Below, in pieces: positions 55,600 to 64,000 of a stretch of DNA of 64,000 bases. Under the pieces are notes generated by a model that saw nothing but the letters and a program-made list of their open reading frames with translations, ran no database searches and was not told the DNA's origin. The position numbers and the translations under genes were made by a program. The stretch covers positions 502,113,001 through 502,177,000 of the forward strand of contig CM057453.1 in NCBI GenBank assembly GCA_016271365.2, in the 5' to 3' direction. The DNA comes from Neoceratodus forsteri. Its lineage: Eukaryota; Chordata; Ceratodontiformes; Ceratodontidae. The number at the start of each line of letters is the position of its first letter. The stretch's first letter is position 1.

Positions 55600-56290
55600 A
55601 TATGCTGCCTCTTTCATATTTTTACAAGCAGGTACAATGTGTCCTCTTTCATTACAATGCCAGCATACCAGGTCTTTGCACCCACATTCCTATTCAAAAT
55701 GACCAGTCTTTCCACAATTTTGTCTGCCTGCCACTTTATTTGCTCTCTCTGCATTCACTTTATGCACTTTAGTAGATGCACTTAACTCTTGAGCTTCCAT
55801 TGCAGCCAGTTCCATAGAAACTGCAATTTCTATAGCCTTCTGTAGCGTGAAGTTAGTCTCTGTCAGCAGACTTTTCTGAATTGCTTCACTGCACGGCCCA
55901 CACTCCAGCCTGTTTTGCAGTGTATCATTTAGCACTTTGCCAAAGTCACAATGCTCAGCCACCATTTTTAAAACTGCCACAAACCGGGAGACTGTTTCTC
56001 CTTCTTCTTGGTTCCATTTATGAAAGTGAAACCTTTCTGCAATCACTGACTTTTGGGAGAAGTGTGCTTGTAGTACTCGCACTATTTCCGCATAAGATTT
56101 CATGCCAGGTTTATCAGGCTGCACCAAACTGTGAAGTAAATTGAAAGTTTTTCCCTCCCATCACGTCAAAAAAGTGGCTACCTTCTTATCCTCTGCAATA
56201 TCATTTGCAACCACAGAATATTCAAAAGGCTCAGTATATGAGCTCCACTGCTCTACATTTTCATTAAAAGGTCCCATAGGTCCTGTTATC
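55600..56290 (-). pseudogene. Gypsy gag with CCHC knuckles, broken
   Basis: A 145-codon frame (56127-55690) holds the retrotransposon gag segment: YAEIVRVLQAHFSQKSVIAE, FHFHKWNQEEGETVSRFVAV and LTETNFTLQKAIEIAVSMEL. It is followed by two zinc knuckles at 55605-55715. The first is damaged (RQNCGKTGHFE, stop, EC; its first Cys position is Arg). The second is intact (CWHCNERGHIVPAC). Upstream (to 56290) the N-terminal frame is interrupted by a stop near 56130. Confidence 0.88.
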
Positions 56291-56527
56291 ATGGCAATTT
56301 TGCACTTTGAATTCGATTACTCAATATTTCCACCGATAACTCAGTCTTTTCAGGAAAGTTCACTCACACACAAGGTTGTTCGCGCTCCCCCTTCTGACTT
56401 CTCACACACAAAATGCAGGGCCAGCCAGCAGCTTGCTTTCACTTTCTCTGTTTGCATAAAGCAGTCTCAAACAATAAAGATAGCTCTTACTTTGGTTTCT
56501 CTTCAGCAGTGTTGTTAGTGGAGGTTT

Positions 56528-56543
56528 GCTGTCCTCATTGCCA
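56528..56543 (-). other. Candidate gypsy primer-binding site
   Basis: Minus-strand TGGCAATGAGGACAGC begins four bases inside the 5' LTR. Position and leading TGG fit a tRNA primer site. I could not match it to a specific tRNA. Confidence 0.4.
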
Positions 56544-56547
56544 GTTT

Positions 56548-56707
56548 TGTTGTGTGCTAGCTGCTGCAAGACACTGTTTTCCCCTTTTACTTACAAAGGA
56601 GCTCAGACAAGAGGCTTGTTAACAGATACCATTTTTGCTTTCAGTTTTGTACTCACTCACGTGACACAATTGCACCACTAGAAGGCTCTTGAACAATATA
56701 CATAACG
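56548..56707 (-). repeat. Gypsy 5' LTR
   Basis: Partner of 38612-38771. Begins (plus strand) TGTTGTGTGCTAG and ends CATAACG, where the last base differs from the other LTR's CATAACA. Confidence 0.93.
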
Positions 56708-56712
56708 GGGGA

Positions 56713-56894
56713 GGTGAGCATTTCATCTAGCAAGTTGCAGCATGAGTTCTAGTTTACTTCTGCAAGGAAGCAGGAAAAGGTTCACCTGCCTGGAAGCCCC
56801 TGTATTTGCACCTTTGCTCCTGCAGCTCAGTTAAATCCAGATTTAGGGGATGTAGCGAAGGCCACCAAAACGGGTTGCCTTCTCAGGGGTCTGG
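56713..56894. other. Spacer right of the gypsy element
   Basis: No feature recognised. Confidence 0.35.
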
Positions 56895-57268
56895 GTCACA
56901 AAAGTGAGTGTCTCAGAACAGCAGTACAGAGGTGAATGTGAATCATGTGATCTGTTTACTGTCCAGGCTTTGAATATAGGACATCAATGTAATTAAAGAA
57001 CTTGCATGGGAAATGGGTTCCCCCCTTCCCCCAAGAAGATGACAGTAGGTGGGTGGTTGGATGGATGGATGGATGGATGGATGGATGGATGGATGGATGG
57101 ATGGATGGATGGATGGGAGCACCTAGAGTGATTCTTCCTTTACAATCAGGCCCCCAGCGGGTCTGGCATATGTTCAGGCCCTACAATCTGTGCCCAGTGC
57201 TGGCATGGGGGAGTGTGCAAGGGATGCAACTGCACCCGGGCCCAGCTCGAGTCCATTTCTTTCTTTTT
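56895..57268 (+). repeat. Dispersed repeat family R3, copy 2, with expanded (GGAT)n
   Basis: Matches 9425-9780 (AGCAGTACAGAGGTGAATGT; CAGGCCC… CTGTGCC). In this copy an ATGGATGG-type motif, represented once in copy 1 (AGATGGATAA at 9563), is expanded to a run of about 14 GGAT units at 57056-57114. The right part is cut by the composite-element head at 57269. Confidence 0.75.
57056..57114. repeat. (GGAT)n microsatellite
   Basis: Uninterrupted tetranucleotide array of about 14 units. Confidence 0.97.
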
Positions 57269-57482
57269 ATGTTTGCTTGCACGCATGTGCAAGAAACATA
57301 GTGCCATTATCTGAGTTTTTCAGAGGTGTGTCAGCATCTTCCAATTCAGTCAGTGTGTTTGCAGGTGTGGTCACAGTTCTCCAATCACTGCTGAAGCTGT
57401 CTATGACAGCAGTTGAAAATGCAGTGGCATACAGTTGAAAGAGGGAGCTACGCTTCAGTGAGCAGCTCCCCCACACACACAC
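57269..57482 (+). mobile_element. Composite element, copy B (head only)
   Basis: Same 215-bp start as copies A and C: a terminal hairpin, then TTCCAATTCAGTCAGTGTGT, GCAGTGGCATACAGTTGAAA and a short (CA)n. The hairpin minisatellite and 298-bp array do not follow directly. Weak resemblance to copy A resumes at about 58245-58310 (TGCACTCCCTCC… GGGGGTGCT), so the copy may be interrupted or deleted. Confidence 0.8.
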
Positions 57483-59110
57483 AGATCAACTGTGTTGGTT
57501 ACCTGATAGATTGCTGTAGTCTTGTCTAGCTTAGAGAGACAAGCCACACATCATTACTTTAATAAACTGTTCCCTGCCACAGCAGGACCACCAAAATGTG
57601 TGGGTGCCTAACAGTCCTTACTTACACCAGCTCTCCAAAGCACACCTTCATGGACTCCATGGGTTCTAATCCTCCAGAGAAAAAAAAAGACCTCAGCATT
57701 TGATGTGAAAACTCAGACTTCTTTGTATGTGTAATTCCAAGCATTTTCTCTTACTAGACTCTGTCAATGTGAACTCCTCACTGCTAAAACCTATGCAAAC
57801 GGACTTGAGCGTACTGTACTACCTGCAGCTGAAGTAAAGAACAGCCAGAATGCACAAAGGAGAACATACTGCTATGCATTTCAGCAGCAGCCAGTGGGGG
57901 AGGTTTTCATGACTGAAGCACTTTAATGCGCTTTTTAGTGCTGTCATATACACACCCCTGTGTGGTAATTCACTAAACTGCACACTTAGTCTGGTAATGC
58001 AGCTTCAAAATATTTTTTTTTTCTCTGAATTGCCGTGAGCTGGCATTTAAATAGAACCACACAGCTCTTTCTCAAATCAGATGCTCAATGAAGTCACATC
58101 ACCTTGTGACCCTAAACATCTTAGGGTTGGACATGTGCCCTAACAAAATAGTGAAAACTAGGTATAGAAAAAGAAAACACAAATTCAACCGTAGCTCACA
58201 ATCGAATCCACCCTTTTCTCCGGTGAATCTGAAGCCGCCTAACAGCCCACCCCTGGGTGCTCATGCACTCCCTCCACCCGCACAACATATGGCCAATGGG
58301 GGTGCTGTTGCATTTTATTTCATCATTTCCTGATCCTGTTGCTGCCACCATACTGAGACAGTAATACTTTTTATGGCTTGAAAACTGCTTGACATTAGCT
58401 GAATTATAAATGGCATCCCTGTTTGACGCTGTGGTGCGGATTATAGTGGTGCTCAAATTTTAAGCCAAGTATTACATGCAGATATGTTGTTATTGACTCA
58501 TGTCACTTACCATTTTATACATCTATTGATTTTTTCAATTCACTTTTGCTGACAAATGTTGATCGCAGGGTTTTCTGGTGTCACAATTCAGTTCAGCGAT
58601 GTGTAACATCTTAGTGCAGATGCTAAGTAACTGTTTTAAAATGCTGAAAAAGTTAACAGCGATGAAAGTGCATGAACTTCTTTCTTCCGTGTCTGGAGTT
58701 GTAGTAGTGTTATTGGCAAGTGCATGTCCCTTTGCACCAGATCCGTCAGTGAGATGTCTATTCTGTGCAATGGACAGTGGCTGAATGTTATCAGCTGACA
58801 GTTTTCATTTCATTATCAACAGATAAATATTCAGGGCTTTGCAAATGCAACTTTGCTGGTAGCACAGTTTCATGCCCCCAAGTGTCTCATCAGTTAGTGG
58901 TTATATCTTAACCGATGATCACAAAAAGTATGAAAAAGATTTGCCGCTGAGTAATGTAAATGCCAATCCACCTAAGCACCTTTAGGCTGCAAACATAATT
59001 TAAACGTATAGAGATTCTGGACCGGTGTATCACTCCTTGGCACAGCAACGGTTAATAAGTTTAAGCACATTCTCAGGACATTGTTTCACTTGCCCCCCTC
59101 CCCACTACGA
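57483..59110. other. Unassigned DNA after copy B
   Basis: Short frames only. A T-run lies at 58011-58021. The segment 58245-58310 resembles part of composite copy A. Confidence 0.4.
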
Positions 59111-59560
59111 TCCTTGCCACCTGAAATAAACCTGACATTTTAGTATCTGTTTTACATCTTGGCTCAGTTAGGCAATCAACGCTGTAAGAACATAAATGGA
59201 CATATAAATGGGAACTATAAGAACATGGTCACCTGAAATAAACCTGACATTTTAGTGTCTGTTTTACATCTTGGCTCAGTTAGGCAATCAGGCTGTAAGA
59301 ACATAAATGGACATATACATGGGGACTATAAGAACATGCCGTGGGTGCTTCTGCCTTAGTCCAGCTGTGCAACATCAGCCTGAAGCTCAGGTAGAGCTTA
59401 CTGTCTACCACTTTGTTCACCCCCCCATGTACCTGTACCATTTCACATCCTCCCTTGCCTTAGTCCAGCTGTGCTACATCAGCCTGAAGCTCTGGTAGGG
59501 CTTACTGTCTACCACTTTGTTCACCACCCCATGTACCTGCACCATTTCACATCCTCCCTT
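59111..59560 (+). repeat. Two adjacent tandem duplications
   Basis: CACCTGAAATAAACCTGACA begins units at about 59119 and 59231 (period about 112). CCTTAGTCCAGCTGTGC begins units at about 59353 and 59458 (period about 105). Each duplicate pair is highly similar, which indicates recent slippage or unequal exchange. Confidence 0.9.
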
Positions 59561-59949
59561 GATCTACAGAGAATAGATCCCTCATTCATATGTCACATAT
59601 GCACGCACAAAAATGAAAAAAATGGTCTTCAAAAATTAAGATACATTTATTATGTTTGTTATGTTTGCTTGTACGCATGTGCAAGAAACATAGCGCCATC
59701 ATCCAAGATTTCGGAGGTGTGTCACCCGCTCTTCCAATTCAATCAATGTGTTGGCAGGCGCGACCCCTGTAAGCCAATGCATGATGGAGCTGTCTATGAT
59801 AAGCTCCAAAATGCAGTGGCATACAGTTCAAAGGGGGAGCTATGCTTCAGTGAGCAGCGATAAGATATCAGCTTGCTCATGCATAACCCACACACACACG
59901 CATACGCGGGCTGTACGCCCCCCTGCCCTGCCTTGCACACTGTATAGCC

Positions 59950-60230
59950 GACAGGGGTGCCCAATCCCCGTCGGCTGTGCTGTGCTCCCCACCCCCCAAA
60001 GCCTTCCAAATGCCATGCTGGGTGCCCACCCCAGCATGGCAATTCTCAATATAGCCGGGGGTGCCCAATCCCCATCGCTCCACTCTCCTCACCCCGAGTA
60101 GCTGGGTGCCACGCTGGAGCCCACCCCAGCGTGGCAATTGATGCTTTGGGTGACGGGGTGCCCAATCCCCATCGGCTGAATGCCCAACCATCCTTGTGCC
60201 ATGCTGGAGCCCACCCCAGCATGGCAAACG
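59950..60230 (+). repeat. Hairpin minisatellite in copy C
   Basis: Three rounds of the GGGGTGCCCAATCCCC hairpin alternating with the TGCCATGCTGG… CCAGCATGGCA hairpin (stems at about 60011-60042, 60107-60140 and 60197-60227), period about 90 bp. Confidence 0.87.
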
Positions 60231-60360
60231 TCCTCGTCGTCATTGGAAACAAAAAGAACACCTGTAAAGAAAAACAGTCCCACATAGTCTCCCTGGCCCC
60301 TCCACAACCCGCACCCACCACTGCACACCTGCCTCCTCCACCCCCTCACCCCATGCTTAC

Positions 60361-60430
60361 CTCTGGACCTCGGCATAGCGATCTTGATTGGACCGGGAAC
60401 ACGTCTGCACTCTTCAAAGCCGACCGCGAA
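60361..60430 (-). other. Exon-like segment, copy C
   Basis: 70-bp counterpart of 36295-36361. On the minus strand it is flanked by TTTCCTCAG and GTAAGC. The half next to the acceptor (TTCGCGGTCGGCTTTGAAGA) is identical between copies, while the donor-side half has diverged. Confidence 0.35.
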
Positions 60431-60489
60431 CTGAGGAAATGCGGTAAGCTGTATAATGGGCTAGATAGGGGTTTTCAACTTTGTTGCAT

Positions 60490-61850
60490 ATCTCAGGCAT
60501 TTTTTGGAATTTTACCACATTTTCAACATAGGATTTTGGGACCCCTTCTCATGAATGATGTCACTGTCATGGTCGGGCCGAAGGTGATTTCTCAGTCACT
60601 CGTGAAATCACCTTTTGGGACCGATTAATGAAATGACACTGCCAGTGTTCATAAGGTGGGCTCTCAAAAGCCTATTTGAAAAATTTGCAGAAAAATTTCA
60701 AAATCCACTGTTTTACTAGCCGCATACAGGCAGTTCCTATGTCGCCAGAACAAGAATTTTCAATATTTTTCACCCAGATTTTCAACATTGACATTTTACC
60801 ACACCTTCGTATAAGTATACAGCTGTCACTTTTCATCTCACCCAGAGCGTGTTTCCGCATGTAGCGCACAATGGCACAGTCGATGTCTGAAATCAATGTA
60901 TGGGACACATTAAGAAAATCACAGTGACACTGTTCATGAGCAGAGGTCTTAAAATGGCTATGTTGAAAATTTGGTGAAAAAATTCCTAAAAATTACTGTT
61001 TTACGAGCATGCGTTGCACAGTTCCTATGCATGCTCATAAGTTTGCAAATTTAATATTTTCACTCCAGATTTTCAACATTACCATTTTATTACACTTCCT
61101 TATGAACACTACAGCTGCCATTTTTCATATGCTGCCCAAAATGTGTTTTCGCACATGTAGCGCACAATGGTGCTGTTGGTGTGTGAAAGCAATGTTTGGG
61201 ACAGATTAAGAAAATCACAGTTACACTGTTCATGAGCAGAGGTCTTAAAATGGCTATGTTGAAAATTTGGTGACAAAAGTCCATAAAATGACTGTGTTAC
61301 GAGTGAGCATTGCACAGTTTCCATGCACCGTTGTAAGTTCATGACTTTGTAATATTGTAAGTCCAGATTTTCACCAGTGGCATTTTTCCACACTGCCTTA
61401 TTTACAGTACAGCTGTCATTTTTCACAACATGGCCGAAGTGTGTTTTCACACTTTCAGCGCAGAGATGCGTGGTCGCTGTGGGAAATTATTGTTCGGGAC
61501 AGATAAAGAAAATCACAGTGACACTGTTCATGATCGGAGGCACCAAAATGCCTGAGTTGACAATCTGCTGTAAAAAAAATCCCCAACCTAATTATATTAC
61601 GGGTGTGCGTTGCACAGTTTCTATGTACGCTCATGACTTCACCATTTTTTTAAATATTTTTACTGCAGATTTACAACATTGCCATTTTTTACACCTCCCC
61701 ATGAACAGTACAGCTGTCATTTTTTACATCCTGTTCGGAATGTTTTTGCACCTGTGGTGCTAAATGCTGTAGTCGCTGTGCATAGGCAGCTTTCGATAAG
61801 AAACTGATACTCCCCTGTTCATGAGGTGAGGTCACAAAAACCATGTTGAA
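60490..61850 (+). repeat. 298-bp dyad tandem array, copy C
   Basis: Phase markers (CAGCTGTCATTTTT and variants) lie at about 60824, 61117, 61415 and 61716, giving spacings of 293, 298 and 301. Units correspond one-to-one with those of copy A, so the array was present before the copies separated. Confidence 0.9.
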
Positions 61851-62520
61851 CATTTGGAGTGAAAATACTAACGAATGCCTGCGTATTAGGGTTTCCAACC
61901 ATAATGCCCAACCCTGTAGAGAATGACAGGCATCAGGGGTGTGACTTGGGATTCTTGCCTGTAATACTCATACCATTCCACACCCTGCAGTCAGTGAGAG
62001 GCATCGAGGTATGTCTTGGACTCTTCAGCCCCAAAGTTCACCCCATTCTCCTATATCGCACCCATCCCACTGTATTTCCTAATGGAATGGGGTGCGCATA
62101 AGGACCAAAGACCCCAACGAACTCCGTGACACTTGCCAGTGTCTGCAGGGTGGGGTGTACTAAAATGGTGTGGCCGTTATGGCTGACGACCCAAAGGCAC
62201 ACCCCAATGCCTGTCACTCTCTGCAGGGTGGTGGTGGGGTAGGCTTCAGTTCAATACTTCACTGCCATTCTTATTATGCAGCTCTGTAACTTCTACACTA
62301 CCACTGCCAATGCCAGCAAGCAAACATTCAGCATTGACAAATGCTTGTTTCTCTTCTTTTCTCTGACATCAACAAGAAATGGGCCATCAGAATACTGAAT
62401 CTACAAATTTGTTTCTAAGTGCTGAAAAATAGACAGAACACATTTTTGTTAATACATACAATGGCTATTCTTTTATTTTGCTTATACGTGAGGGACCTTG
62501 CATACTGAAGGAATATTTTT

Positions 62521-62737
62521 TTTTTTTATTTAGTTGTTTAACCAGGAATAGTACACTAAGCTGAAAGCTTTTTTTTTTACATGAGCAACCTGGGAGCACA
62601 GAGAAGTTAAGTGACTTGCTCAGGGTCATACAGTATGCAAGTGGAAGCTGTGGGATTCAAATCCAGGTCTGCTCTGCTGGATGCCACCAGATTTGCAGCT
62701 CAGAGCCTTAAACCACTGTGCTATACTGCCTCCCTAA
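62521..62737 (-). mobile_element. MIR-like CORE-SINE, copy 3, most complete
   Basis: Read on the minus strand: GGAGGCAGTATAGCACAGTG (A-box region), GGATTTGAATCCC (B-box, from about 62665), TGACCCTGAGCAAGTCACTT (CORE, from about 62627) and a tail region ending in A/T-rich DNA at 62511-62530. The order tRNA head, CORE, tail is that of MIR/CORE-SINEs. The intact boxes suggest a lineage that stayed active relatively late. Confidence 0.85.
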
Positions 62738-63469
62738 GAAGCAGTGCTGACACCATCCCGCACTTCTTGCCAGTGTTGTACAAAACTCTTTTGACCATTG
62801 AACTTGCACTTTAAACTAGCAACATGCTCCAGCATTCCACGGAACTAGGGAGCTGTACTACATTTTTGGAGGGGGGGAGTCTCAGAGCAAGGAATGTTTA
62901 ATGTGAATATTTCCTCACACAAATCGGAACAGGAGAAAACAATGTTATTTTGTCTGTGGACTGTTTCCCCACATGTTGATGGATGTTACGGAGGCCAGAC
63001 AGAGTGGTTGGTGTTCGCTAAACTCCCCCATCAGTCCAGCAGTGGACGAGTCCGGCAGTTTGGGTTTGATTAGGAAAGGTGTGTTTGAACTAATGGGAGT
63101 TCTGCGGGGGGGGGCTCGTGGTCAGGCTGTGCACTGGTGTTGCTGCTGCTGACTGAGCTGTGCGTGCGATACAAAATGTGTCAGCTGCCGGGCACAGGCT
63201 GCAGGGCACTGATCTTTCTGAATGAATATCATAAGAGGCAGGCAGATGCAGGCAGCAGATAAAGTCATAACAACAGTTCCAATTATAGAGGGGAGGCACA
63301 AGCGAGTGACACGGGGATTTATTTAAAAGAACAGATGAAGGACCAGACCTGTCAAGGACTGAAGAAGAAGCCCACATTAAATATGTGAGAAAATATTTTA
63401 AGAGTTGTATTGAATTAATTTGTACAGGTTAAGTACCGTGGCTGCGCTCTGCAATTTTTTTTTTTTTGG
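62738..63469. other. Unassigned DNA
   Basis: No gene recognised. A G-run lies at 63108-63115. Confidence 0.35.
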
Positions 63470-63850
63470 GGGGGGGTGCTACTTCACAGTCTTGCACCAG
63501 GGCCCAGTAAATCCTAGTGTTGGCACCGTCTGTGCCAGGGCATTGCTCAGGACTGTAGTGCTGGCTGGGAGGTCAAGTAAGACAGCCAGGGAAGTTGAGT
63601 CCTGCCATCTCACCACAAGGGTGTTCTGGAAGTTAAAAAATAAATTGTGTTGATAAATTTGCCCAGGTCCCCCTTCATGGTCCTGTTTGAAAGAAATGAG
63701 CAATGTGATTTACCTGTCCCTGCTCCCAAGTGGCAGCAGTAAAGGCTGCATCAGACCTCAGAATAAATAAGAACCTTCTTGACTCCAACTTAATTGTGGA
63801 AATTGGATTTGTTAAAAGAAAGACTTTGTTGGTGCCCTACAGACACCCCC
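63470..63850 (+). repeat. Dispersed repeat family R3, copy 3
   Basis: Matches 9690-10060 (TTGTGTTGATAAATTTGCC, GGTCCTGTTTGA, AGAAATGAGC, AAAGAAAGACT). It has a T9/G7 run at 63454-63477 at its left edge. Confidence 0.75.
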
Positions 63851-64000
63851 CACCATAGCCTATAGCGTGAACTAAGGATATCTTTTTGTAATAGAGTTGC
63901 CACCAAACTATTTACTGACTGATAGTGTGTGGCCTCTGAAATTGGTGTATCATTTTAACTTATGCTTTCAATTGTTCCCATGTTGTGGCATCTTGCAAGC
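63851..64000. other. Window end, unassigned
   Basis: No feature seen. Confidence 0.3.

Larger units (their letters stand above)
38607..56712 (-). mobile_element. Gypsy-type LTR retrotransposon, minus strand, host of nested insertions
   Basis: Short LTRs (38612-38771 and 56548-56707) begin TGTTG and end TAACA or TAACG. The target duplication GGGGA is at 38607-38611 and 56708-56712. The gene order on the minus strand from the right is gag, protease, RT, RNase H, integrase, which is the Ty3/gypsy order. No envelope-like frame is seen. About 13.3 kb of the 18.1 kb is later insertions (41403-54710), leaving a native length near 4.8 kb. The pol sequence resembles the Mag-like group common in vertebrates and invertebrates, but the clade is only an impression. 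Confidence 0.95.
59661..62350 (+). mobile_element. Composite hairpin/satellite element, copy C (~2.7 kb)
   Basis: Same component order as copy A: a terminal hairpin (ATGTTTGCTTGTAC… GTGCAAGAAACAT), a unique head, a CA-rich run, a hairpin minisatellite (59950-60230), the exon-like segment (60361-60430), a 298-bp dyad array (60490-61850), the CACCCC/CCTGTCA inverted region, and the end ACAAATGCTTGTTT. Differences are scattered substitutions and small indels. No target duplication is evident for this copy. Both copies share orientation and lie about 21 kb apart. Confidence 0.75.

Noticed and set aside
38607..56712. Endogenous retrovirus
   Set aside because: No envelope frame and no retroviral class-specific pol features. 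The pol motifs and short LTRs fit a gypsy-type element.

Overview
The window is repeat-dense DNA from a vertebrate with a large, transposon-rich genome. I see no host protein-coding gene that I can defend, and no ribosomal RNA, genuine tRNA gene, CRISPR array or prokaryotic signal. The repeat mix is DIRS-type tyrosine-recombinase retrotransposons, Tx1/L1-type LINEs, CR1 and L2-like LINEs, a gypsy LTR element, V-SINE-like and MIR-like (CORE) SINEs, and many palindromic MITE-like elements. That mix suggests an anamniote such as a caecilian, salamander, lungfish or related lineage. The species is inference and is not proven by the sequence.

Layout: 1-4.05 kb holds a broken L2-like LINE reverse transcriptase. 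4.05-7.0 kb has two 5'-truncated LINE 3' ends on the minus strand. 8.0-9.3 kb holds several long palindromes. 10.44-16.0 kb is a structurally complete but mutated DIRS element on the plus strand, with inverted terminal repeats, gag, RT/RNase H, tyrosine recombinase and an internal complementary region. 17.0-20.25 kb is a CR1-like LINE split by a block of ~295-bp tandem repeats. 20.2-27.2 kb is a mosaic of SINEs, inverted repeat pairs and palindromes. 27.19-33.81 kb is a V-SINE split by a near full-length Tx1-type LINE. 35.6-38.3 kb and 59.7-62.35 kb are two copies of a ~2.7-kb composite element built of hairpins and 298-bp dyad repeats, and it matches no family I know.

The most striking architecture lies at 38.6-56.7 kb. 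A minus-strand gypsy element contains a palindromic element (X), which contains an L1/Tx1-type LINE, which contains a second, minus-strand DIRS element, which contains a V-SINE. The gypsy, X and L1 layers are bounded by target-site duplications. The DIRS layer is bounded by its inverted termini, and the SINE interrupts the DIRS recombinase gene. This fixes a relative order of five insertions.

Nothing here works as a host pathway. Each retroelement once encoded its own machinery: gag with RT, RNase H and tyrosine recombinase in DIRS; gag with protease, RT, RNase H and integrase in gypsy; ORF1 nucleic-acid-binding protein with endonuclease/RT in the LINEs. All copies carry stops, frameshifts or nested insertions. 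The best candidates for something undescribed are the 2.7-kb hairpin/satellite composite with its exon-like segment, the 14-bp-TSD palindromic element X, and a long (~595 bp) tRNA-headed SINE.
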